Source of the DNA: Methylocystaceae bacterium
Lineage (GTDB): Bacteria; Pseudomonadota; Alphaproteobacteria; Rhizobiales; Beijerinckiaceae
Length of the DNA stretch: 22,660 nucleotides
Assembly: GCA_003152255.1 (NCBI GenBank)
Contig: PLZT01000085.1
Span: 1-22,660 of the forward strand
Direction: 5' to 3'
Shown here: positions 5,651 to 14,006 of the stretch, piece by piece
How the letters are laid out: each line of letters begins with the position of its first letter
Position numbering within the stretch: the stretch's first letter is position 1
Made by a program: the position numbers and the translations under genes
The notes under the pieces: model-generated
The model's database searches: none
What the model was told of the DNA's origin: nothing
The model's input: only the letters and a program-made list of their open reading frames with translations

Positions 5651-8023
5651 TCAGAACGCAAAATCCCAACGCTCCGTCGGGATCGGGAATCCGTAGCCGG
5701 TCGTCGTCGTGACGATTGTCTTGATGTCGTAAGCGGTGATCGCCGATGGCGTGAACACAAATTCGATTTTGACTTGCGTCGGATCGGTCGGATCGGGCGT
5801 CGTGGTGATCGTCCCAGCGGCTCCGCTGGTCACGCCGCCGGTTTCGAGGCGGACATCAAGCGTATGATGCGCGGCATCCCAGCCATTGACGTAATAGTCG
5901 ATTTTGACGGAGCTCGTCGCGGAGCCAAGCGAGCGCCCGTCCGACCAATGAGTAAGGCTCGTGGCCGTCAAAGTGACTTCGTTTTCTGCCTGCGTGAGAT
6001 CGATCCCCGGCATTAAATCGGACGTGCCGGTGAACACCGCGCGAAGCGGGACAAGCGACGGCGATCCGGCGAATGCGCCAGGGGTGTTGGAATTGAGCGG
6101 ATACCAAATGCCGCCGTTTTGCACTTCCCACGAAAGGGATGTCCCCTGTGGAACTTGCGCGGCGGCGGTGACGCGCATTGCGCTGATGCCGCCGGACAGA
6201 GCCGGCGACGCCATCGCCACCTCATATCTATTCAAGGTGAACTGCGCCATCAGCACTTGCATGAACAGCGCCTGCGGCGCCGAGGAAAGCAGCCAAACCT
6301 GTGTCGTGTCGTAATAGAAGAAACACCCGCTCGGATAGCCGTATTCCGCGAGTTCAACCGATCCGACGATATAGAAGCTGTGGTTGCCGGGCGTGTGGAC
6401 GATCAGCGCATAATGCGTGCCGCCCTGGAGATAAGCCGGCGTAATCGCGATCTGATTTCCGGCCGCGCCGGCGACGAGATTGGCGACCGGAACGACGGCC
6501 GACGCCATGACTTTGGTGTGATCTGGGCGCAGCGTCGAGTCGACCTCAACAACCTGGATCGTCAAATCGCCAGACCCGGCGACATCCCGCAGCCAAATAT
6601 TGGCATGCGTCATCCAGCCGTTGGACTGATTGAGCCACGATTGCGCGAACGCGCTGCCCGTATGAGAGCCGGTCTCGATGATTGCATCCCAATAGGGATC
6701 GTCGTAATGGTCATGCCAGCAAACATTTGGGCGCTCCGCCGAAAGCTTGGCGACATTCAGCTTGGCCCAAAAGCTCGCCCAATTAGGCGTATATGGCTCG
6801 CCGCCTCCACGCTGACACTTATAATAATCCATATCCGGGCGCCGCGCGATTTCCGCGAGGCCGGGAGCCGACGATTGATTGGCGACGACGCTTTTGCCAC
6901 ACAAGTTCGTCAAAGCGACGCCATGCGCGTTGCCGGCAGGAGAGATTGGGCTCACGCAATAATCGCCATATCGGACGACGTGGCGCGACAGATGGCGTCG
7001 CACGAAGCTGCGGGAAACAACCGGGAATGACGAGATCAGAACATAAGCTCGGCTAGCCCAATTCGCATTTGGCGGCACGAGCGAATAGCGCACGACCGGC
7101 GTATAGGCGGGCAGCGTGATATTGCCGACCGTGATGACTTTAGGATCGATCGGATTGAGTAGCGTGATCGCCGTTTGAACAGCCGTTGCGGTGCCGGGGA
7201 AGCGCAATCCGTCTTCAACCTTCGCGGAATAGCCGGCGTGCGACGTGTTCGTGTCGCCGATATTTATGAACCGATCTACCGCCGACCAGAAAGGACCCGA
7301 TGGCTTCGCGAGGATGTTCCAAATCTGGAGAAGCTGTGCGGCGATCGCCGCAACGGCCGCCGAGAGATCGGGCGGGATCGACGCCTTCACCTTCGCGAGG
7401 TCGCTCGAAAGCGTGTTGATCTGCTGCCCGACTTGCGCCTGCCAAATCGTGATTGCGCCGACTTCTTCCTGAACATCTGCGACAGATGATAGCTGCGTCG
7501 TCGGGTCCATCGTGATCGACACAATGCCCGCGTTGTTCATGAAAACATCGGCGATGGCGATAACCGAACTGCCAATAACACCCCGCGTCGGCGCACCACT
7601 TTCCGCGCCATAGACGACACTGAGTTGCGCCAGCCGCGAACTCTCGGTCGTCACCTCTTGCGGCGAGAATTGCTTGGTGTCCGCGTTGATCAGAATCGCG
7701 CGCGACTCGATGCTTTGTTCCTGGCTAACGCCCCACGCGATGACTGTGCCGATCTTATTGGTGGCGACGGGAAGATTGGCCTGAACGGAAATCACCGTCG
7801 CATTGGCGACCACGAACACCTGACCACCGGAATAATAGCGGCCGGGCGCGATCGTGATCTGGGTCGGTCCCGTCATGCTGACGGCGAGCCCGCTGTATTT
7901 TTGGCCCGGATCGATGCCGTCATAAACGATGTCATCAAACGACTGCTGAATATAGCTTTCCATGTTGGAAAAGTCAGACGACTTGACCGACTGGTTCGGG
8001 CGAAAGATGATCTGGTTTTCCAA
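5651..8023 (-). CDS. Large tail fibre or baseplate-periphery protein (DUF4815-like N-terminus)
   Basis: This 790-aa protein starts with TTG (8023-8021), supported by AAGGGA 8 nt upstream; the next ATG would be 20 codons later and cut into the conserved opening IIFRPNQSVKSSDFSNMESY. That opening and residues up to about 170 (SMTGPTQITIAPGRYYSGGQ; SVVYGAESGAP) resemble the DUF4815-type N-terminal domain of phage tail proteins. Residues 180-240 look helical and may trimerise. The remainder is beta-rich, with aromatic clusters (CWHDHYDDPYWDAI; SWLNQSNGWMTH) and a region about 480-600 that resembles a jelly-roll or carbohydrate-binding domain (YLQGGTHYALIVHTP). It follows gpI, where P2 has its fibre gene H. 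A role in host binding is inferred. Confidence 0.8.
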   Translation of the reverse strand: MENQIIFRPNQSVKSSDFSNMESYIQQSFDDIVYDGIDPGQKYSGLAVSMTGPTQITIAPGRYYSGGQVFVVANATVISVQANLPVATNKIGTVIAWGVSQEQSIESRAILINADTKQFSPQEVTTESSRLAQLSVVYGAESGAPTRGVIGSSVIAIADVFMNNAGIVSITMDPTTQLSSVADVQEEVGAITIWQAQVGQQINTLSSDLAKVKASIPPDLSAAVAAIAAQLLQIWNILAKPSGPFWSAVDRFINIGDTNTSHAGYSAKVEDGLRFPGTATAVQTAITLLNPIDPKVITVGNITLPAYTPVVRYSLVPPNANWASRAYVLISSFPVVSRSFVRRHLSRHVVRYGDYCVSPISPAGNAHGVALTNLCGKSVVANQSSAPGLAEIARRPDMDYYKCQRGGGEPYTPNWASFWAKLNVAKLSAERPNVCWHDHYDDPYWDAIIETGSHTGSAFAQSWLNQSNGWMTHANIWLRDVAGSGDLTIQVVEVDSTLRPDHTKVMASAVVPVANLVAGAAGNQIAITPAYLQGGTHYALIVHTPGNHSFYIVGSVELAEYGYPSGCFFYYDTTQVWLLSSAPQALFMQVLMAQFTLNRYEVAMASPALSGGISAMRVTAAAQVPQGTSLSWEVQNGGIWYPLNSNTPGAFAGSPSLVPLRAVFTGTSDLMPGIDLTQAENEVTLTATSLTHWSDGRSLGSATSSVKIDYYVNGWDAAHHTLDVRLETGGVTSGAAGTITTTPDPTDPTQVKIEFVFTPSAITAYDIKTIVTTTTGYGFPIPTERWDFAF

Positions 8024-8044
8024 GGCGGCGGTCCCTTCGGAAGG

Positions 8045-9508
8045 CTATGTTTGAACAACTTGGCCGGCGGTGATCGCGCCAGCGATGCTTGCCACGCCAG
8101 CGGTGACGATGGAATATGCGTTTGTGTCGATGAGCACGAGATCGCGGGCGCTTTTCGCCGCGCGAACGGCGTCGACGACATCCCAAAGCGGCGACATATC
8201 GGGATCGATGAGGTAGAACCCGTCGATGAAATCGGTGAGCGCGCACGCCGGGAGCTGCCCCACGACGGCGACCTTCACGATTGCGGTGTATGCGGGGAAT
8301 TGGAACCAGCAATTGTCGAGGAAGCTATAGGAACCCGGAGCCATTGAAACAGGGCCAGGGCTGTTTGGATCATAGAGGTAAAGACCTTGATAAATATTGT
8401 ATTCCGACCTGTCATCCGAGGTCGGGAACAGCGCGAAATCGCCGGTTGAAAGAACGTCAGGCGGCGCGTCGAGATACCAGTCCCAAGGCTTCGTCGGCGC
8501 GTCTTGCATGACCTGCGCCGGCTTGACGGTCACTAGATCGAGGCCCGGCGCCACGGTGACGGAAGTGAAAATTCCATTGTTCGCGCCGTAATCGGTTCCG
8601 TCCGTCTGAATCGAGATCGTGCGCGCGGCGATTGGATCGAATGAGCTTGGCGTGTATGACACAGCGCCGTCAACGATGTCTGGAGGCGTCGCTTCCATGA
8701 ACCAGACGTCGGAAAGATCAGTGGGCAGAACGATAATGCGATAATCCGCGACGGTCCCGTCTGGTTGTGCCACCGTCGCCGCGAGATCGCTTAACGGCGT
8801 CTGGATTCCGTTCTGCCAGAGATAGGTCTGATTGCCGAGATATTGCGATACATCGATGTCGACGAGCGGCACGAAATAGCTGTCGTCGCTCGGGAAGCAC
8901 GTCGAAAACCATTCGTCGTCTGGCAGAAATACCACCATCGGGGCGAAGCCGTCGCGCGAATAGCGATAGGTCCGCAACTGATCGAAGCCGGCTAGCCACG
9001 CCGCTGTTTCTTCCGGCGTCGGATCGGCTCCGGGGAAGCACATCAGTGGCGGCGCGTCGATCGAGAGGCATTGGCCGCCGGCGACACTGACATATTGCTC
9101 GATGCCGGCGCGCGTTCCTTTCTTGCGCTGCATTTCGAACGCGATGTCGGTGACATAACGCTTTTTGGAGACCGGCCAATTCGTGTTCCAAAGGTCGGTT
9201 GACCGCTCCCACGCCAGCAGCGGCAATAATGGCAGATCGACCCGCATCGGGTCTTTCGTGCGTAGCACGGCGTCCCAATCGAGTGGGTAGCGGCCGGCGT
9301 CGGTCAATTCCTGCGCGAGATCGAGTTTGGTCGGGTTGTTCGGCGGTAGCAGCGAGACCGGGAACGGAATCCCGATAAAAGACGCCGAATTTCCAGTCAG
9401 CGCAAACGAGCCCGTCGCGCCATTTAGGACGCGCGTCAGTTGCGCGACAAGATCGCTCCCGGTGACGGTGAATGCGCCGAACTCCGGCGTATGCGTATAA
9501 GTCGTCAT
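8045..9508 (-). CDS. I: Baseplate protein gpI (P2 gpI-like) with a long C-terminal extension
   Basis: Residues about 80-160 carry the P2 gpI signature: DLPLLPLLAWERSTDLWN, then KKRYVTDIAFEMQRKKGTRA, close to the family pattern LPWLAW..S.D.W...W....KR......HQRKGT. gpI joins the wedge of the contractile baseplate together with gpJ and gpW. The protein is 487 aa, more than twice the usual P2 length. The extra part (about residues 190-487) is beta-rich and aromatic, and I do not recognise it; it may bind a fibre or the sheath. ATG 9508 overlaps the preceding stop in a TGATG arrangement, so expression is probably coupled. The next gene starts 21 nt downstream. Confidence 0.85.
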   Translation of the reverse strand: MTTYTHTPEFGAFTVTGSDLVAQLTRVLNGATGSFALTGNSASFIGIPFPVSLLPPNNPTKLDLAQELTDAGRYPLDWDAVLRTKDPMRVDLPLLPLLAWERSTDLWNTNWPVSKKRYVTDIAFEMQRKKGTRAGIEQYVSVAGGQCLSIDAPPLMCFPGADPTPEETAAWLAGFDQLRTYRYSRDGFAPMVVFLPDDEWFSTCFPSDDSYFVPLVDIDVSQYLGNQTYLWQNGIQTPLSDLAATVAQPDGTVADYRIIVLPTDLSDVWFMEATPPDIVDGAVSYTPSSFDPIAARTISIQTDGTDYGANNGIFTSVTVAPGLDLVTVKPAQVMQDAPTKPWDWYLDAPPDVLSTGDFALFPTSDDRSEYNIYQGLYLYDPNSPGPVSMAPGSYSFLDNCWFQFPAYTAIVKVAVVGQLPACALTDFIDGFYLIDPDMSPLWDVVDAVRAAKSARDLVLIDTNAYSIVTAGVASIAGAITAGQVVQT

Positions 9509-9942
9509 CAGCCGTCAACAAACAGCGCGCCGCCATTTGGCGCGACCGTCTCGATGTCGCTGTTGAGCCCGTTTAGCACGAGCGATGCGCCGAGGTCATA
9601 GAATCCCAGCAGATTCTTGTTCGCCGCGCTGTCATCATAATAGACCACATAGCGATATGGCCCCATCGAGCCGATGCTCGACACCCAAGTCACCGCGCCG
9701 ACGTTGAAAGTCACGACTCCGGCGGCGTTCGTAACGCTCGTCGACGGGACGATCGCGCCGCCTTGCACATATCCGTTGCCTGCGACCAGCTCATTCGGCT
9801 GGAGGTCAGTGTAATAATGAGAGTTTGGATCTGGCGCGACATTGGTGAGCATCGCCTTGATGCTGTCGCTCGAAAGGTTGAACGCGCCGCGCCACTTGTC
9901 ATAGGCCGTGGAGTTGAACTTGCTGAAAGCGGCGTTCGGCAT
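9508..9942 (-). CDS. Conserved phage-type protein of unknown function between gpJ and gpI
   Basis: The 144-aa product begins MPNAAFSKFNSTAYDKWRGA and contains LSSDSIKAMLTNVAPDPNS, ELVAGNGYVQGG, then SIGPMG-like and YRYVVYYDD segments. It resembles a widespread group of phage proteins with the pattern A.FNKF......G.HNL..D..K.MLTN..P and AAGNGYT.GG, which I know from phage structural regions but without an established function. A structural or minor baseplate role is likely from position. P2 has no gene between J and I, so this is an insertion relative to P2. It ends in a TGATG overlap with gpI and starts 13 nt after gpJ. Confidence 0.75.
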   Translation of the reverse strand: MPNAAFSKFNSTAYDKWRGAFNLSSDSIKAMLTNVAPDPNSHYYTDLQPNELVAGNGYVQGGAIVPSTSVTNAAGVVTFNVGAVTWVSSIGSMGPYRYVVYYDDSAANKNLLGFYDLGASLVLNGLNSDIETVAPNGGALFVDG

Positions 9943-9955
9943 GGTCGCTCAGTCC

Positions 9956-10900
9956 TCAATCGTCGGGCGAATTGATCGTCACGACATTTAACGGCGCGCC
10001 GGTGAAGCTGCCGAATTGGAAGCGCTGCGTCGCGACGCTCGCGGCTGGCGATTGCACGACCACCGAGTCGACGCCCGCAACGGAAAGCGCCGCGATGATC
10101 GCTGAGAGCGGAACGCCAGCCGAGAGCCGCTGATATTTCGCTGCCATCGCGGTCAGAGCGGTCAGAGCGTTTGTCTGGATCAAGGTCGGATCGGGACCGG
10201 GAAGAATGTAGAGCGTCGCGATAACCGAATATGGCGTCGCTTGCGCCGCGCGGATGCTGATCGTGTCGGTCAGCAGCTTCACGTCATCCGCGAGCACTGC
10301 ATTTTGCACCGCCGTGATGATGTCGGGCGTCGGAACGCCGCCATTATTGTTCGACATGATCGTCAATTCGACCATCACGTCGGGCGTGCCGCGATTGAGC
10401 ACGGCGCATCCGCAATCGGCGACCAGCGGCGAGGCGCCCATCGCGTAATAGATGTAGCCGCCGGCGGTCCCTGTCGCCGAGTAGGCTTCAGGCGCGAGTT
10501 GGATGCGCGCGCGGTAGCGCGAGTCCAGCTCCATGACCGCCGGCGTTGTGATGTTGCCGTTTGGGTCGAGCACGGCCGGCGTCACAACCGCGCGCGCCGT
10601 TTGTTGATTTATGCCAAGCTGATCGAGAAACGGCCCTTGCGCGAAGGCGAGCAGAACAGAGAGTTGCGCGTCGCGGATCGTCTGATTCCCAAGCAACTCG
10701 CGGTAGGCGCCGCTCTCTTGCAGATAGATCGCCGGGTCGGTCTCAAGCGCCGTGACGTCATAGGCCCAGCCGGCAGCGGTGAGCCTTGCCACAATGTCGG
10801 CGACGCGCGCGGCGCGGATGCCTTCGAACGTCAGCGGCGTGAACAGCGTCGACGGGTCTAGAGTCGACAAATCTAATGATGAGGCCGTAAAACGCGCCAC
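9956..10900 (-). CDS. J: Baseplate protein gpJ (P2 gpJ-like)
   Basis: This 314-aa protein carries the features of the baseplate J family: an N-terminal region with LTAAGWAYDVTALETDPAIY and LQESGAYRELLGNQTIRDAQ, followed by FLDQLGINQQTAR, SRYRARIQLAPEAYSATGTA and YYAMGASPLVADC. These match the pattern L..DP..ll.E..AyRe...r.riNdaa and D..fr.ri....ea.s.AG....Y in P2 gpJ and T4 gp6. It forms the ring of baseplate wedges with gpW and gpI. The start is GTG 10900, 2 nt after the stop of the gp25-like gene, with GGCGG upstream. Length fits P2 gpJ (about 300). Confidence 0.93.
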   Translation of the reverse strand: MARFTASSLDLSTLDPSTLFTPLTFEGIRAARVADIVARLTAAGWAYDVTALETDPAIYLQESGAYRELLGNQTIRDAQLSVLLAFAQGPFLDQLGINQQTARAVVTPAVLDPNGNITTPAVMELDSRYRARIQLAPEAYSATGTAGGYIYYAMGASPLVADCGCAVLNRGTPDVMVELTIMSNNNGGVPTPDIITAVQNAVLADDVKLLTDTISIRAAQATPYSVIATLYILPGPDPTLIQTNALTALTAMAAKYQRLSAGVPLSAIIAALSVAGVDSVVVQSPAASVATQRFQFGSFTGAPLNVVTINSPDD

Positions 10901-10902
10901 GA

Positions 10903-11292
10903 TCAGCCGCCAATCTTGATTGTGCGCGGGATCGGAGACGGCGTGAAATCACCCTTGAGTGCGTTCGGCATATACACCCCGACGATGCTGAATTCGATCT
11001 TTCCGACGCGCAGCGTGTCGGGACTGTTTTGCGGCTGCGGATAGACGATCTGCGTCACGCGAAAGCGCGGCTCCCATAACTCGATGGCCAAAATGATCGC
11101 CGTAAAGAAGCGGGACATCGTGACGGGGACGAGGTTTTTCCCGAGAAGCCCCGGAACGGCCGAACCGAACAGCCGGCGCATGACGCGCGAGCCGATGTGC
11201 GTCGAGAAGATCAGATGGATCGATTGGACGACATGCGGCCAGTCTGAAAGTGATTTCCCGCTTTCCCTGTCTATTCCGGTCGAGTTCGCCAT
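10903..11292 (-). CDS. W: Baseplate wedge protein (P2 gpW / T4 gp25 family)
   Basis: This 129-aa protein has the gp25-type core: an N-terminal segment with SDWPHVVQSIHLIFSTHIGS, the conserved R-rich stretch RVMRRLFGSAVPGLL, a helix (MSRFFTAIILAIELWEPRFR) and VTQIVYPQPQN...LRVGKIEFSI. In the family the pattern .P.G.R.m.pefG....L...E.W..EPR is diagnostic. The protein links wedges in contractile baseplates. The order V-W-J-I is exactly that of P2. ATG 11292 follows the gpV stop by 10 nt with AAGGCGG as ribosome-binding site. The C-terminal part after the strand region is a little longer than typical. Confidence 0.92.
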   Translation of the reverse strand: MANSTGIDRESGKSLSDWPHVVQSIHLIFSTHIGSRVMRRLFGSAVPGLLGKNLVPVTMSRFFTAIILAIELWEPRFRVTQIVYPQPQNSPDTLRVGKIEFSIVGVYMPNALKGDFTPSPIPRTIKIGG

Positions 11293-11302
11293 GCCGACCG
11301 CC

Positions 11303-12820
11303 TTAGACTACGCGAGTCATGAGGATTGAGCCGTTTCTATAGAGGCCACCGACCGCGACGGCCCCGGCAGCCGCCGCAGCATCGTTGGCGTAGCTGACGA
11401 GGGCACCAAACCCGGCCAGTCTGGCCAGCGGCAACACGCCGCTCGTGATATTGGCCGCGTTCGTCGCGTCGGTCGTTGCCGAAGGCGCGAGGCCGGTAAC
11501 GTCAGCCGCGACGAGCGCCCGGAACGTCGCGGCTCCGTTCGATCCATTCGGCGCGGCGCAAACAAAATTCATGGTCTGCGACGCGAAACTTGGATTCGGG
11601 AGCGTCCCTGCTAGGACGCCGCCAAGGGTCCCCACATTCTCCGCCGCCGCGCCATCTTGCATCGCGCCGGCCGCGATTCCCGTGCTCGCACCTCCGCCAG
11701 TCGTCGCGTTGACTGCGCCATCAAACAAGGCGTCGCCAGTCGTCCTAAATCCCATCGTCGCGTGCGTGAGGCCGCCATCCGCGTCCTTCGCGACCTCAAG
11801 CGCTCCGCTCGAAAGGCCGCCGGCAAGGCTTAAAAGTTGCGATACGCCCAGCGTGCCCTGAACGTTTGTATTGCCATCATGCCCAATCTGCGTAGCGGTG
11901 TCTGTAATGCTTGTTCCAGCCGAACGGCTTATAGCCTGCCCAGCAGTATGGCTTATATTCTGTATTGCGTTGTGAACTATACTCTTTAGAGTCGTATGCG
12001 TTATGCCGGTCGCCGGATCGACGGAAATCGTATGATCTCCGCCCATAACGGAGTGCAAAATACCTTTTACAAAATCATATACTGTTTTATGCGTGCTAGA
12101 TGTGTCTGTCCCTGGCCCCGGCGTGCTTTGTTGCGTTTGCTCAAAGTTGACGCCGAATTGGAATCCCTTGGTTGGGTGGAGGGATACTTTATGCTTATCG
12201 TTGTTTACGCTATGCGTAATGCCGTTGCCGCCAGCCGTATCAATATCATGATAGTGGACCGTATCGCTGGCCTTTTGCTGCTGCGGACTGGTTTCTTGTT
12301 GCAGCGAGTCCGTTCCGTCGCGGCTGTCGCCAACCCGGTGATGAGCATTCCCCGATGTCACATGCCAGCTTGATTTGACGACCTGCTGTTGAACGTCGCC
12401 AGCCTTTTGCCACCAAACCGAGCGCTTCGCCGGATTATTAGGGTCCGTGCGCTGATCGACGTCCTTGTCCGGATCATTCGACGGCGACGGGATTTGTGTC
12501 GACCAAGTGAGCGGCAAGAAATACGCCTGCTCGAAATCGCCGTTCGGCGAGTGCAGCATTCCTTGTTGGCCGACAGACGGGACGGAGTGATGTTTCCGAT
12601 TGCCGGCAATCTGCGAATAGGGTTGCCATGGGCTTTTGACGGGCTGCCCGTTCTCGTCGACGCCGACCTGAAGGCGGATGGCATGCTTCTTTGCATCAAC
12701 GTCCGTAACCGGGCCCGGCCGATGGTTGCGCTCGTGGTAGCCTTCCATTGCCGCTAGGCGATCATGAATCTTGGTGATCGCCGATGTCATCTCGGCAATC
12801 GCGTCAATAAACTCTTGCAT
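11303..12820 (-). CDS. V: Baseplate spike gpV (P2 gpV-like) with a fibre-like C-terminal extension
   Basis: Residues about 30-110 form the OB-fold part (RPGPVTDVDAKKHAIRLQVG; QPYSQIAGNRKHHSVPSVGQ; MLHSPNGDFEQAY), the typical gpV/VgrG-like start of the puncturing spike. Residues 140-320 are rich in H, T and S and turn into beta-helix repeats (TISVDPATGITHTTLKSIVH; the NISHTAG and SITDTATQ segments). In P2 the protein ends soon after the helix; here about 185 further residues follow that read as fibre repeats (VGTLGGVLAGTLPNPSFA; ATFRALVAADVTG; ANITSGVLPLARL) and a tip (YANDAAAAAGAVAVGGLYRN). The DNA at about 11,880-12,330 is more AT-rich than its surroundings. ATG 12820 overlaps the preceding stop as TGATG. 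Confidence 0.88.
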   Translation of the reverse strand: MQEFIDAIAEMTSAITKIHDRLAAMEGYHERNHRPGPVTDVDAKKHAIRLQVGVDENGQPVKSPWQPYSQIAGNRKHHSVPSVGQQGMLHSPNGDFEQAYFLPLTWSTQIPSPSNDPDKDVDQRTDPNNPAKRSVWWQKAGDVQQQVVKSSWHVTSGNAHHRVGDSRDGTDSLQQETSPQQQKASDTVHYHDIDTAGGNGITHSVNNDKHKVSLHPTKGFQFGVNFEQTQQSTPGPGTDTSSTHKTVYDFVKGILHSVMGGDHTISVDPATGITHTTLKSIVHNAIQNISHTAGQAISRSAGTSITDTATQIGHDGNTNVQGTLGVSQLLSLAGGLSSGALEVAKDADGGLTHATMGFRTTGDALFDGAVNATTGGGASTGIAAGAMQDGAAAENVGTLGGVLAGTLPNPSFASQTMNFVCAAPNGSNGAATFRALVAADVTGLAPSATTDATNAANITSGVLPLARLAGFGALVSYANDAAAAAGAVAVGGLYRNGSILMTRVV

Positions 12821-13614
12821 CAGGGTGCCGTCAGCGTCGTCGAGGCGTCCGGATCTGGGCTGCTGATATCTGTGTCGTCGAGCGTGCCCTGCGACATGAC
12901 AGGAGCCGTCCCGGAGCCCGTCGAGGCTATCGGCCCCATTCCGATCTGCGAGAATTCGAACAGCGACAGCCCTAGGAAGATGCGATCACGCTCGGCTTGC
13001 GATAGCGCGCCGGGCGCTTCGAGTTCTGTTGTCAGCCAAGCGGCAAGAGATGCGAGGCCATCTGTTTGCGTATCAGCTCCGATCAGCGCGATGAGATCAG
13101 CCCATACGCCGGCAGGGACCGCGCCGGGTATCGGCTCTTGGACGATATCGCACTTGAACTGAATTTCGCGCGCCGCCGCGCGGACATGGTTCATCGTCTC
13201 AATATCATATGACGAGCAGATAATCTCCGGCGTCGTTAGGACAAACTCGCCCCACAACGCGGCCCAAGGCTCAGTCCCCGTCGCGAACGCGCGGGAAATG
13301 ATGAAGTAAAGCATATCTAGCGTCGCCTCGGCTCCGCGACCGCGCGTATCGAGCGCCAAGCCGGCGAGTGTCGTCGTCTCCGGCAGGAAAAGCTGGATTC
13401 GGAGGTCAAGGCTCGGATCGCCGCCGAATATTTCCCGACCTTCGTGCGTCGTCTTGAGGCCGCCGGTGTAGACCGTGGCAATAGGCGTCGAAGGGTTGTT
13501 TTCTAGCTGCGCGAAGGGATCGACCGGAGAATCTATAACCACGAAGTTTGACGGCAGCGCCGCTTGGAGCGCGCGCACAGTCGCGACGCGGATTGCGAAT
13601 GCGGCGAGGCTCAT
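12820..13614 (-). CDS. Putative neck or tail terminator/completion protein
   Basis: This 264-aa protein is placed after the head genes and before the baseplate genes, where tail completion and terminator proteins lie. The N-terminal 110 residues (FAIRVATVRALQAALPSNFV; SPVDPFAQLENNPSTPIATVYT) look like the R-A-L...V-.DS.IDP pattern of small tail-terminator proteins, which cap the tail and join it to the neck. Then come helical segments (LDMLYFIISRAFATG) and a loosely ordered C-terminus rich in S, T, D and P (SSPDPDASTTL). I do not recognise a specific family with certainty. The gene starts 4 nt after the previous stop and ends in a TGATG overlap with gpV. Confidence 0.65.
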   Translation of the reverse strand: MSLAAFAIRVATVRALQAALPSNFVVIDSPVDPFAQLENNPSTPIATVYTGGLKTTHEGREIFGGDPSLDLRIQLFLPETTTLAGLALDTRGRGAEATLDMLYFIISRAFATGTEPWAALWGEFVLTTPEIICSSYDIETMNHVRAAAREIQFKCDIVQEPIPGAVPAGVWADLIALIGADTQTDGLASLAAWLTTELEAPGALSQAERDRIFLGLSLFEFSQIGMGPIASTGSGTAPVMSQGTLDDTDISSPDPDASTTLTAP

Positions 13615-13618
13615 CGGA

Positions 13619-14002
13619 TCACGCCAATTTTACGAGCAAAAGCGTCGTCCGGTCGAAGCCGAACGGCATGACGGCGGAAACCCGCAACGATGGCGTCCCG
13701 TCTTCGTCGAGCAGCGTCACGAGATCGCCGGCGACGATTTGATAGGGGACAGCCGACGTCGTGAATCTCGCGGTATGTGTCGCCCCGCGCATCTCCGGGT
13801 TGTGGCCGGAATTCGCATTGGTGCCCGATGTCCGAATGAGTAACGGCGTTCCCGCGACATAAGCGTCAATCTCGATAACGGCGCGAGACGAGTCCGCGCC
13901 GCCAGAAACATAGCCGCCCGCCTTTTGCGGCACGATGCGGATTGTCTCGGCTGATTGCCGATCGACCGCATCGTGCAGCCGTTGAAGGCGGCAAGGTTGC
14001 AT
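13619..14002 (-). CDS. Putative head-tail joining (neck) protein
   Basis: An open frame continues upstream to 14176, but that part lies inside the capsid gene in another frame and reads as Arg/Ser-rich noise. ATG 14002 is therefore the better start: it lies 4 nt after the capsid stop and gives 127 aa beginning MQPCRLQRLHDAVDRQSAE. The rest is beta-rich (GGYVSGGADSSRAVIEIDAY; PYQIVAGDLVTLLDEDGTPS; FDRTTLLLVKLA), compatible with the small beta-barrel stopper or connector proteins that join head and tail. The position between capsid and tail terminator is that of lambda FII. The family match is not certain. The ribosome-binding site is weak, so coupling to the capsid gene is likely. Confidence 0.65.
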   Translation of the reverse strand: MQPCRLQRLHDAVDRQSAETIRIVPQKAGGYVSGGADSSRAVIEIDAYVAGTPLLIRTSGTNANSGHNPEMRGATHTARFTTSAVPYQIVAGDLVTLLDEDGTPSLRVSAVMPFGFDRTTLLLVKLA

Positions 14003-14006
14003 CCGG

